Assembly: GCA_037074705.1 (NCBI GenBank)
Contig: CM073595.1
Coordinates: 70,728,139 to 70,792,138, forward strand
Reading direction: 5' to 3'
Length of the DNA stretch: 64,000 nt
DNA from: Zhengitettix transpicula
Taxonomy: Eukaryota > Arthropoda > Insecta > Orthoptera > Tetrigidae
Shown: piece after piece, positions 29,170-42,400 of the stretch
How positions within the stretch are numbered: the first letter of the stretch is position 1
Layout: every line of letters begins with the position of its first letter
Made by a program: the position numbers and the translations under genes
The notes under the pieces: generated by a model
What the model saw: the letters and a program-made list of their open reading frames with translations, nothing else
Databases searched by the model: none
What the model was told of the DNA's origin: nothing

Positions 29170-30394
29170 AAAGACTAATAAATTTTTGATTAATGAAATA
29201 ATGAAATAATAAATCATCAATTTAAACCAACAATTATCATTTATTAAAACACAATTTTCAATTACACAAATAATGAAATTTTATAAAATTAAAACAATTT
29301 TATTTACCTAGAATACATTTTAAATAATTTGACTCGGAACCCCCAAGGTCTTTACTGGGTTGATAAGGAACGGAACAATATGTTACAATTAAACAAATAC
29401 AGTTACAATAAATGGAAAACGAAATGATTGAAATGATTGAAACGAATGAAACGACAGTAACTAAATGAAAATAACGAAATCTGACACTTTTTACCCTTTA
29501 TTAGCAATTTACAATTATGAATTCAGAAAAATAAACTTACACGCTCTCGGGTCCACACATTACTTTATACCGGCTTAACAGTCCCCAGGATGCGCTCACA
29601 CTCTTGACGACGTCACCCTCACGACGAATTCAAACAACTCTGCTTTCAGACAGACCTCCACGATGAAACGCCCACCAACTGTTGACGACTGATGTCCAGC
29701 TGATTACTCTCGGCCACGCGTCCACCCTGCGGACCTGCACCAGCGATCTCTCCCCGCTGACACGTCCGTCTCCTCTCCAACACGAAATGATAATGAAGCC
29801 TGCTGACACGTCCGTCTCCTCTCCACACTGAATGCTAAAAATCTCTTTGCTGTTCATAACATTGTTTCAGCCACTTTACCTTGGCCCTACGTCCGTCCTG
29901 CGGACCTGCACTATCGCTCTCCCCGCTGACACGTCCGTCTCCTCTCCAACCGAAAATAATAATGAACCCTCTATATCTCCTCTATAACTAACTCTGCCTT
30001 TATCTGCTCTCTTATTTATATCCCTGCTCCCGGATATTCCCTTGTTTTCACAGTTGTTTTGAAATTACATGTTCGCCAAAAGAAACACCATCTGTTGCCG
30101 TTCTCCCCCTCCGAGAGCCACCTAATCAACTACAATAAGCATCTCCTTTTAGTATAATTGCCTCGTCCATCTGTTGTGATGCCTTTCAGGGTTCCGTCGG
30201 TCACACAATTTTCCCTAAGAGCTGCCAAAATGCCCCAATTATTTGTCCTTCCCTTCCCTAAAAGTCCACTTATCCGTCATTTTATCATTATTTTTAATAT
30301 GTACCAACCACTCAAGGATCCCCAGTCTCAGTTTGTAAACAAATCTGACAAAAAATAAGAACAGAATTCCTGTCCTTCTGAGATGGTTATTACA

Positions 30395-30454
<60 letters not shown>

Positions 30455-33400
30455 TTGTTTTGATATTTACTAGATTTTCCTCAAAACTGAAACTTGATAT
30501 TGTACCCATTTGCAGGAAAATACATTCATTTAATCATATCCAAATTCATCTTTCTGTCGACTCACATTTCTGTTGAGTATGCCACATTACGCGAAGTGGT
30601 ATTAATTACTTGAAAATTTTCGATAATTTCAGGTAATAGATACTATATAAATTCCCAACTAAGAAATATAAATTACTCAGTTATATGGGTTAATTGACGT
30701 ATTTTTTTCGGATATCTTTTAAAATCTAAACATTTTCATATCCATTTTTAACAGTGATTTTATCTTCCAAATTCTCCGTGATACGGCTCGTATACACAAG
30801 CATTCCGCTTTAGATCTGTTGGTCTCTTATTGTATGAATCTATATTTTAATTTTTCATATTAAAACATAATAATTACGTTAATTATATATAATAAATAAA
30901 ATTTTAAAACAGGAAATTTATCATTGACACCGTAATAGACCCCGGCAATATTATATCTCTCTATTAAATTTCAATCTTCCACCAAGGTATCCACCAGGAC
31001 CCGTAAAGGATTCCCTTGTGTAATACTTAATTAAATAAAAATTATATAATATTATCATAAAATAATTAAGCACATACTATTACATACAGTATCAATATAC
31101 TTATCAAAACATGGAGCTAGAACATGAAGTTGGTTACGCGACTCTGAAGACATGGAAACGGTAACTTTATTAGAGTACTAAAAAAGGAGACCATGTAAAC
31201 TTTCAAATATATCTGTGGTATAGAAGACGCTGTGTGATTGGATTAATGCAGAATATATCTTATCTAATCTTTAAAAATTATCGGTCATGGAAATGGAATA
31301 TACAATAAATTTAAATTTCGAAAATATCGTCAAAATTCTCAGAAACTCTATTTAATAAATATGTTTAGGCTATAACACAGTTTACGATGGTTTTAGCAAC
31401 TACGTTAGAGGGATTATGGTTACTCATTACTATAAAGGAAAAATTAAACTGTTATTCGTAAATTTTCTTTAAAAATCTGTATACCTTTCCTTCATAAATT
31501 TTAGTTGCATTATCAGTGACTATTCAAATTTTGAATTGTCGAAAAAATGAACTGTGTTAGTAAAAACTTGTGAACTGTTAGAGTGGAGGTTACTTTTCAG
31601 TGCAATGCATACTGAAATGTATTCTCTTCGCGTAAACAACTGTTTAGTTCAATGCATAAGACATTTATGAATCCAGTAACTGCTTCAAGACATGAAATTA
31701 AGAACAATTTCTAAATAATTTATTTTGTATTTGTATGAAACATATATGCTTTCCAAATTATTAAGTGGAATTCTGCAATCGCTAACATTCTTATCAATTC
31801 TGACTATTCCAGCGCACTTTTTGTCGTAAATTGCGGAAGTTATGTGTGACGTTGACCGAAATCATTGTGAGTGGAATTGGACCATCATGAGAAGTTGCTA
31901 CCTCTGGCGCTCATCCAAATTGGCTGTTGTGGATACAAAATGGGAGAAAGTGTTCATCTCCTAGGGGAAATCTATCTCCCCTTGTGTGTCTTTCCTGTTC
32001 CTCTATTGTATCCCATCACTTTTCTCTTCCTTTCTTCCACGGCTTAATAACTTCCCTCCGCTTCTACAAGATTAAACACCTCACTCACCTACGACACACA
32101 GTCCACACCCTAAGGAGTACTTAAAGTATCAAAAAGCGATTAATATAATTGACCCTATATATCTGTAAATATTAGAAAACTTTCAGGGAATAATATAAAT
32201 TCTAATCATGATGTAATTAAGTCTACATATTCCTACTTGGGAATGGTGATTTAAAATAAAAGATACAGGGGTTTTCTTATCTGAGTGGAGTTATTTGGGT
32301 TTTAAGGATTCCTTAATGTATTCAATATTTTACACGAGAATATTACATATGTAAAAACAAACATTAGAATGTATAGTCTCTGTTTTAAGTAATAATGAAT
32401 CATTATTATTTAAGTTATTTTCGATGACAAATTAAATGGTAAACTGAATAGTTACTATTTTTTATTTTCTACAGGGAGCCCAGAAAATATCTTTGAGCTA
32501 CACACCAAACAAGCCAATGACAGTCAAACAGATTTTGAGGTAAGAAAAACCTATATTTGTATACATTTGTACTTTTTAAAGTCTGTACGTATTGCATATT
32601 TTTCCATAGGGTATTAATGTGCTCCAACCTACTGCAGTAGAATTATAACTTTAATTTCATCAATAGCTATAATTACGGATAGCGTTCTATACAAGCTTTT
32701 TTCGTGATAACCTGTGGTGTAGGGGTCAGCGTGACTGCCTCTCATAATAGAAGAACCGTGTTTGAATCCCAACGATGACATGGATATTTGTGTTCGTGAG
32801 AGAAACTTTCGTCAATTAGCACCTCGACAAGGCAAAATGAGTACCCATACAGAACTGCTAATGACCTGAGATGTCGATGCAACTATACATAAATCCTAAA
32901 AAAAATGATTTTATTAATGCTCTTTGCTAATTGTTTGGTAGAATGAGAGGTGCATTACAAATTATAAATGATAGGTCCATAAATCAATTTCTGTGATAGC
33001 AGATTAAATTATTTATTTACAAACAGATTATTGTCCATTAAAATAACAAATTTCTTTTGCAAACGCAGAAAGCAAAGCTTTCCTTGTACCAGTGATTTCC
33101 TTCAAGAAGCATAACGATGCACTGTTTACGGTTTATTGACCTCTTTCCTACCCCCACCAACGAAAAAAATAAAAAATCCGTAAATTCTGCCCTGGCGTAC
33201 ATGTAAAAAGCCTAATTTCCTGTAAAACAACCGTTCCGAAGCCGAATCTGGGACAACTGTGTAATTGAGGAAAGAATGAATGGACTTTGTTGAGGCCTAT
33301 AACCGTTCTGAGATTCCCGAACTCTGTCTAAATGCCCTGCACGACGCGCAGAGACAGAGTAGCCGCATAGCGATTTATTTTATTCGTCACAAAATTTCTT

Positions 33401-36400
33401 CTTCTTTCTTCGCGTTACTGCTTTCGTCAGTACTAATGCTAGGCTTCCGTTAGAATAAATCACTGTCAAACCTAATCAAATAAGATATAAAAATCACAGA
33501 AACCGTCATGGGTACCCAAACAATATTATTTGAAAAATACCATCAGAAATTAATACTCATAAATTATCTAAATTTAAAACCGATACTGGTTTTCTACCTA
33601 ATATGAGATTGTTTTTCTGTACCTTTGATAAATTGAGTAAACCTATACAAAGAAATGATTAAACATTAAATCATAGGACAGGCTACAAAATATAATACGT
33701 CTGTGTTAAAAGTTTACCAATGATTTTATAGTTTTTTAAAAAAATTGCTTAAAAACAAACATTGTTTGCAGAAGCGACACGTATCAACTCTTCGCTGCTG
33801 CTTATTATAATTGCTGAAATTTTCAGACAAATAAATATTACTATAATAAATAAAAAACAAAAATATATGATGCAGCACAATGGGGAAAAAAAAGCACACT
33901 CAAGTAAGGTGTTTCTGATCGCCATATTGAAAACAGAAATGTGACTTCTTAGGTCTCGAGAGCCTACTCCAGTGTAAATGCTATCTGAAAATATATGCAC
34001 TGAAAAAATGCAACGACTCGCGTCCAAGTGCTTGCTTGCACTTACCAGTGTAAATGGCCTGAAAGTAATTGCAACAAACACTGACTGCTATTTCTTGCTA
34101 GTGTAAAGCCAGGCCAAGGCTCAGTTTTTTGACTTGAGAATCTTAATACTAAAACAATGTTATGCGTTAAGACAAACAATGAAAATAATTTATGAGAATA
34201 ATATCGTTAGATTTAAATGATAATTAAAACAGCCTTGTTTATCAAAGACTTTGAAAATAAATACACATTATGCTTCATTTCATGTATCAAAAACTTTAAG
34301 TTTGTAAATTGTTATAGTCATAAAATACGAAGAAATTAAATGAGTAAATTAATAAATTTACAATTCTTTGAAAATATAATTGTTGACAAATCACGCAGAT
34401 CTTTTTTTTCTTATAATTACTTATATATTATACTTAAAACTATTGGTGATTTTTAAATTTTTATATTCATCATTTTTAAAATTAATTAAGATTTATATTT
34501 TAATTCTTACTAATAACTAGGTGGGTGACCGGCGTTTTTCGGGTTGCCATACTTAAACTCAGCGACATCCATAACTGCAGATTTGACGCCAGTCTCGGTT
34601 TTCGGGTTATTTCTTTATGACGCAGCTATACTCCACGTGCTCCCCTCCCACTCCAAAAGGAGCTGTAATTATACACAATCAACATCGGGAGAAAAACTAA
34701 CAGTCTCATTGACCTCTAAAATGATTTATCCGACTCAAATATCGCCCGTTTGAGCAAGTTTGAAAATTACCACCCCCGGCTCTGGGGGTGGTACGCGTGT
34801 CTTACCTCCCACAGTGTTTGTTTCCGGTTCGAAAGGAACACATGTACGAAATTTGGTCAAAATTGATCCACAGGTACAGATTTGTATACGGAAAATACGC
34901 ACACAAACACACGTGCAGTTAAGTTTATTTATTAGATTTAAAAATATTCAAAATTATGATTTATTTCTCAAATATTTATGGTAATACCTGTGTTATTTTG
35001 CGTTGTAAATATATATTACCTTTGGGAGAGGCTTGCGTTGGTAATGATACGTATCGAATATTAAAATAAATGCTTTATTTTTTTAGCAACTTTCCAAACA
35101 TGGAGAAACTTGAGAAAGGACCTAAGGAAATATTCTCGCCTGATATTCAGAAGGTAATTATTTATTATTTTTAATCTCAAATTGTTCGTACGAATAATTG
35201 ATTAATGGATCAATGGTAAAATTAACTCAACAGTGGTCTTAGTATTGTAAAATGAGGAATACTACGTACGGAATGTCTTAATTCAAGAATCGACAGATAA
35301 GCAGGCTGGCTGTAACAATAAAGTTAGTTATTTTAGGTTGTAACTTCATACTGAAAGTTTTATTAGTCTCCGAGTGCTTGTAGCTTCCACGTTTGCGTAC
35401 CAAGACATAGAATTGTCCCAGAAGTGACTTGTGCATTTCTCTTCATTACAGTGGGTTCAGAACGGGACTTAGATGTTGCTTGTGGCGCAATAACATTGAT
35501 CCCGGGAACGGGTGGTTTTCCAGAGAGGCCAATATCCCGAGTTCCCGCCCAAAACAACAGCGTTTTCTGGCCACGAGCCAGGATTCATCTCTAGCCCTCA
35601 CATAATCACTACAGGACATTGCGGACACTATTAAATTTCGCCCTAGTTTAATCCATCTTTGATAAAGTTGGTGTGTTTTAATTTTGATCTATCTGCAACA
35701 ATGATTTTGAGTTTCTATTAATCGATCATTTTAAAATAAGTTGGGAACATAGGGAACATATTACATCTTCTCTTGTGGAAACCAAGAATCTGAAAAATCG
35801 TAGTCGGAGCCGATTGAGTGTCATCATATACCAATAAAATTTAAATATAAACTAATTTTACGTACATACATTCAGCTTGTTACATTCATATTTTGAAGAA
35901 ATAGTTATCATTTGTTAAAATGTTTACAGAGTTTTCATAGTAAAGTTATAATAAGAATATTATGTAATATTTGTTGAATTTTTTTATACAGACCTCTGAT
36001 ATGTTATAGTAATCCTAATGAAACGTACGATATTCGTAGTGGTTATATCCGAGAGGTTCCTTCTGTGTGATTGGTCAATAGGAACATTTTGTGACTCGTT
36101 AATTTCCAAGACTTCATTACATTGAGAGAGAAATTAATAACACGCACCCGTGAATTATCAACAGGATTTGCTGCTTCTAGAAGAGCAAGAAGGCTCCGTC
36201 AACTTCAAATTTGGAGTACTTTACACCAGACCGGGACAAACTAGCGACGATGAAATGTTCAGCAATGGTGAGTTGGTCTTGTATTTCCTATCCTTTCTTC
36301 TTACTAATCTGTAACTGTGATAATGCAGAAGTTATAAACATATGAACAGCAAAATAAAATAAACGCCTTTTAGAATTACTAGACCATAATTTAGATAGTA

Positions 36401-39400
36401 GCTACCGATTCTCTTCGATAACTTTTCAATACACTACACGAGACCTGAGAGAAAAATAAACAAAGGTTTGGTTAAAATAGAATAATCACTTGTTTAATTT
36501 TATTTACATATTTATGTATGACGTTAAAACATTTTAAGAAGTTTAATTAAATTTATTGAAATATAAATAAACTTAACTCTCTTCCTCTCAATCACAGGTA
36601 TGTATTCAATTGTAACAGTATGATGCATAAATATAATTATTTCAAACAAAAATAGAGCGTTAGTTGTGCATATAAATAGATAAATATTTAACAAAAACTC
36701 TACGGATGAAATAGAAAAATCGCCGACCTTAGTTTAGCGACTGCATATACTTCATAACTCATGTAAACTAACTAACTGACTGTCTTTTATAACTACGAGG
36801 CATGTTCCTAAATTAAGGCACTGTGGCCACAGCAGGCTGTGGTGTTTTTGTTTTTTGAGGGTTGGCAAGTCTGAGTGGTGGAGGGTGATGATCTGACGGA
36901 GCGAGCATCGCAGAAACACGTAAACTCACGTTGTAGTGTCCTGTTGCGTGGAATATGTCGGTAATAAATCCCGCAAAGTGATTAATCATTTAATATTCTA
37001 TTGAGATTTGTGTAAATTATTTTAATTAATGTGTCAGTAAATATTTCAGAATTATATCTTACATTTAGCATGCAGTTTAAATTTAGAGCTACCCTGAAAC
37101 TTTTCGCTATGTATGGATTCGTTTAATCCTGTTCGCGAAAGTTCACTGGAATTTTATGTTGCACTGGAAGCAAACAAGACCATAAATGAAATTCATTCCT
37201 TTCTTTCCTTTGGCTGAGGGTGGATCGTCAAGGACTCTTAAAAAGCGCTCTACTTATAAGTTACAGGGATAAGAGCTATTATGATTCGATGAGCTCCAAT
37301 ATAGATCGCACGTTTCTCAGCCAAACAGGATCTGCAAAATCCGCATCTTTCTTCAGAAATATAATTACGTACAACATTATCCCATGATTACTGGAGCCAC
37401 GAGCTTAACAAACCATGTCATAATATTCTTTTAATGTAGACTTTATTTTTGAATGCAAACAGCTAGAATTATTTCATTTTAGCTGTCGACAACCAACGAA
37501 CCTTATAACTCGAACTTTAAGATAACTATAAAGCAATGAAAACATAAATACTACCATGTGGTTAGAAATACAAACTTATAATAGCTCCCATTAGTATAAT
37601 TATAAACTATATTTAGTACCTTTAAAAATTGTTTTCGACTGAAGCTTTTCAACGACTTATTTGCGGTCAGGACATCATGGTCTTTCTGTTCCTGCAAAGA
37701 GAATATTTCACTTTCGGGAAGCGTGGGAAATCGGCCACACCGCTGTTTTGACAAGCTCATAGACGACGCCAACGAGAACAGATTTTCTTCGCATCACAGA
37801 ACTTGCGTCCCAAGAGGAATTCTCAGAAGGAAATTAGTATAAACAGAGATGAAATATTGAAATTCCAATAATTATGATTAATAGCCCAAGAGGTCGCCTG
37901 TAATGACTCAATTCTCACACAAACTGATCGTCATGGATATGACGACTATCAAAAAATTATTTATTTTATGTGTATCACATTTATTACCAAATTTTTAACT
38001 GTCTTCACTAATTTTACTTTGATTTTAAAGCAGTATTCACTACATTTTTCAGCGAAGAATTATCACGACGTAATTTTTGTTCGACGTTGACTTTTTAATA
38101 TATATCGTGAATGGCCGTATTCAAGTAAGAAAGTAGTTAATTTATATTGGATATGTAATATATAATCAAATCAAAACAATTAAAAAAGATTATTAGATTA
38201 TTGAAAAATATTGACTAATAAGACATTATTATAGATAATTTAATGTATCTTTGGCTAAAGACGAGTTTAGTAGCACCAGTGACGTCATATCCCTGACCGA
38301 ACAAATTCTAAATTGTCAACACGAACATATCCCTTCATTTTCCGTATTTATTAATTTTAATATTATGAATTAGCATGGGATATTCCTTCGTTTCAGTCCC
38401 ATATTTAAAAATAAATAATAAAAACGAAGTAATACATATTTTCATCTACATTGAATATACCTCGATTGCCTTGGAGGGTGTATGACGTCAACTCGTCTTG
38501 TTCCTAATTTTATTAGTAAATTATGATAAATATTTATTAAATGCTTTGTGCTTTGGTAGTATATAGGAATGCACTTAAACTAATGGACAATTATTTCAGA
38601 ATGAAAACAATTTCTGTATCTGGTTCTGATTGATTAACGAGGTAATCCTGTCCGGAGAGGCTCGAAGTTTGTCTGTCAACTGATGGAATCGATGAAACGC
38701 CGAATAGGTGCCTCAATCTTCTTTCTGCGGAAGAGGGAATCTCTCTCCTTGGTACTTTTGTTTCCTCTCACGCGAAATGAGAACACACAAACATTCTGCG
38801 AAGTTTGGAGATGATATAGGGCCCATGAGAGTATCAGAAATATAGTCGCGAGTGGTTTCGGAGGTCCGTCGTAGGCTTTCTATTGGAATCGAAGCACTTA
38901 TCAAAATAAATCCTTAACGGGGAGAAGTGACTCGTTTGTTGAAATCGTAGATTTATTTTTACTGTCTCGAATACATTTTCCGATGTATTCATTTCATTGA
39001 CGTCCTTCGAATCTCGGTTTTCAGAACGTGGAAATTGTATACTTTTTTTCTGTCGAAAAAAGATTTGCATTTACAATAAAAAGATTTGGTGTTTTATTAT
39101 ACAGCTTTCTTTCTATTCCATATTAACATCACAATGGTAACTGGCAAATTTTTGTTATTACATAATGCTCCTTCATTCTTCGTAAAATGAAAACTGTTTT
39201 TTTAATCGTAGAAAATTTAAATTCGTATAAATATTCCTGTAAATAACTCCCCCAAACCCCACTGAACGTACAGCAACGACTAAAAACTGAAAAATCAAGA
39301 TTATGTTCACACACACACATGCAAGAAAACTGCGAAGCTCCGCCATACTTAGAAATTAAGCCGATCTGTTTTAACCAGAATAAATTATTATAGCACTTTT

Positions 39401-42400
39401 CTACTAAATGGAGCACAACGAATATTTTTAGAAAGGAGAATTTCATTGAATTAAAAAATAATGTTACAATACCGGAATCAGATTTACAAAATATGACTTC
39501 GCATTGAAATCAGGGCACCAGAAAACGATCTTGGTATGTAGAATTTATTTAAAAATATTTTTTTACCCAAGGTAGTGTAGCATTGCTGGAGTTTATTTTG
39601 TTTATCTTGCATCGAAAACATATTAACAGATACAGGGGTGGAAATTTTCAAACATATTAAAGTGGGTGATATATTAGCCGAAATAAACTTTTTCGGGATC
39701 AATGAGATGGTATTTCTCCAGATATTATTTATATAATCTCAACCCGTTTCGGCATGTGAGGAGAGCACCCTTAGGGGTGGGGGTGGAGTGGCGTTACATA
39801 AAAATAACACAAAAACAACAGATTGGAGTGAAATCCGGGTTATGGATGTTGCGGTGTTTAATAATGACAACCCGGGCAACGTCGAGCACCCAGCTACTTT
39901 TTAAAAACATAACTCAGTAACTTATACTAAAAATTGTGCTTTGCCATGTAACAGCAATCAAACTTTTCGGTAATTGTTGTGGACAATGCTTCACTGTTTT
40001 GTGTTTTGCCCAATTGTGACTCTATAATAAGAGCTTTCTTGTAAAAAAAATGCACGCAAAAAGTCATTTGCCAAGATGGAGAGTACTGTAATGCAGTTCC
40101 TGATTGATCTATTCAAAGGGGTTCCTTTTCTTTGTTTCAGAGACTGGAAGTTCCGAATTCGATCGTTTCGTCCACCTACTTGGAGACAAAGTGCGCCTCA
40201 GAGGATGGGACAAATACAGAGGTGGACTGGATGTCAAAGGTCGGAATATCATGTTCATACTATTAAATTTAAGTATTATAATAATTTTCCTGTTACATCA
40301 GATTTCTGTATAAAGTCGTGAAGGATTCGTTAATTATATTCGGTGCCAGTAACCACTGATTGTTGATGTGAAACCCATTCCGTGCAAATTTGTCGGTAAT
40401 GCTGATGGTTCGTCAAAATGCAGTGTTCGGAACCGTGACGTATTCTTTTATTTTACGGTTACGACGGACACGGAAACCAGATTATGCACTTCAAAATTTT
40501 CAAAATTATTTTATATAATATTAAACAATTTAAAAGAACAGGATTTGAAAAAAGGGCGTAGAAGGGTCATAGGTTTGCTCTGCCTCTTTCGATCAATATT
40601 AAAAAATAAATTCCTCATTCATTTCTCCTAACTTTATTTGCATCTTTCTATTAACGAGATCTGTTATCAATAACATATATAATAGTCAAATAACGTTTGT
40701 AGCCTTCCTTTACAGCAGAGAGACAAGAAAATCGGTCTGTCTCCAAAGCAATGTCGGTAGTTTCCTTGTTTGTAAAGAACTAACTGCGTCACTTCCGACA
40801 ATTTGTGATGAGCCCATCAACAGTCTAGTTATCTTCTCGGTTTGAAAGCTCTGTATAGGCAGACGTAACCACGTTAATTTAGAGTCATTTGATGAAGTCA
40901 TATAAAAGTCACTTGAATGTTCAATCAAGACTAATGATGTTTGCTTGTATTTCAGGCGACATGACTGGACGTTATTCGGTTTACACAATCTACGAAGGAC
41001 ATGAAATTATGTTCCACGTATCTACCCTGCTGCCATATTCAAAAGACAACAGACAACAGGTTTGCTAAATTCCGTAAAATATACGTCTTAACTGCGTAGA
41101 GAAGAGAAACGCGGCGGAAACCCCGTTTATACTAATTTACTGTAATTGTTTTTGTTTGTTTTTCACTGAAGAATTATTCTACCAAAATCTACATAGGGAA
41201 TAAGATTCTTACTAGGTCTATTTCTATCAGGAAAAAATAACTATTTCGACCAATTAATTTCATGTCCTATAGGATGTTTCTAATGTTCATAAAATACAAA
41301 GTAATGGTACAGTTTTTCAAATATGTAATTTATGTCTCTTTAAACATATAAATTTATTTATAATTGTTACAAAATTTTCAGAAGTTTTATAATACAATTT
41401 TAATGCATTCGGATAATCTGACCGTTTGATGTTGACAGTTGAAAAATTGTAATATAACTTTAAGACTCTGACTGGTTTTAAAATATATATTATCAGTAGC
41501 TTTCAGCCGTAATTGACAATATTCATCCTTAATAACAAAAACGTGCGTTTTTAGGTACGTATAAATTTAAAAACAATTATTTTGCAAATAATTGCTTTCT
41601 GATATTCTATTTATCGTTTTATTTATAAAAAATGAATATGGCCAATTAAGACCGATTAAACATATTTGTAAACCAGTCTTATGGTTTTATTACAATTTTT
41701 AAAATACCATATTAATAATATTAATTTAAGTTGTAAAATAATACATTTTTTTGTTTAGGTCGAAAGAAAAAGACACATTGGAAATGACATAGTCAATATA
41801 GTATTTCTTGATGGAGGTTTTTCCCAGATGCCGCACTTCAGCCCTTCATTTATAAAATCACAATTTACTCGTATCCTTTTCCTTAATGAGTGTGTGTTTT
41901 ATAACACTGAAGATAAAAATTGGTTGTCACATAATTTTATATAAAAATGTTGTTTGAAAAATACACTCTTGGGTTCATAAATTTATATTTTAAGTCAATA
42001 TTAAATAATTTCTGAAACTAATTTTAGCAGTAAAATTTTCATATATCTTGAATTTTTATCAAAAAAATTTGGGAGTTATTAATTATATTTCTGGAAAAAA
42101 ATTTCAATGAAAATCTCTTATTTAAATTTGAAATATTTTTTTGAAACATAAATGGTTTTCGTACATCGGTTGGGGTAAGTGCGGAAATGGAGGTAGCATT
42201 CAAAATTAATCCGAAATAATCAGTGTTACGTAAAAAGAAAACTAGTTTGACTTATAAAATTTCATTGCATAAATAATATTATAAATATATTGTCTTCTGT
42301 TTTTTTAAAAGTACTCCTTAACTGTGGCAGATGTCTTCGCGCTTGTAACTCATTCACAGGAAGAAAGCAGCTATCGACTGGCTATATTTTCCGAAGAATC

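Larger units (their letters stand above)
13082..32474. other. Intron 3 (19.4 kb), no supported gene
   Basis: This is the largest intron, interrupting the coding sequence between residues 96 and 97. I looked for nested genes on both strands and found only short frames without recognisable motifs. It holds a G13 run (14268-14280), a C12 run (17760-17771), a long hairpin at 16.6 kb, a 104 bp direct-repeat pair, a retroelement fragment at 21.1 kb, a tRNA-like SINE at 24.5 kb, repeat families 1 and 2 near 26.3-27.5 kb, and a GC-rich patch between TA microsatellites at 29.1-30.45 kb. A stretch near 24820-24860 with GGCCATTGATGGGCCTTGGC may be another old repeat. Confidence 0.85.
32540..35086. other. 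Intron 4 (2.5 kb)
   Basis: It contains a tRNA-derived SINE (32.71-32.90 kb), a patch with CAGTGTAAATG-type motifs (33.96-34.11 kb) and repeat family 1 copy E (34.52-34.88 kb). A 110-codon minus-strand frame at 33749-34081 has no recognised domain. Confidence 0.85.
36268..40140. other. Intron 6 (3.9 kb)
   Basis: It holds one end of a putative TIR DNA transposon near 36.79 kb and repeat family 1 copy F near 39.62-39.90 kb. No recognised coding sequence. The end carries a clear tract and acceptor TTTGTTTCAG. Confidence 0.85.

Noticed and set aside
33749..34081. 110-codon minus-strand frame with a hydrophobic segment
   Set aside because: The hydrophobic run reflects AT-rich antisense codons; the region looks like transposon debris with repeated short motifs.
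37110..37180. Start of a mariner-type transposase after the TIR at 36.8 kb
   Set aside because: A short frame vaguely resembles transposase N-termini but breaks at once, and I could not extend the match.
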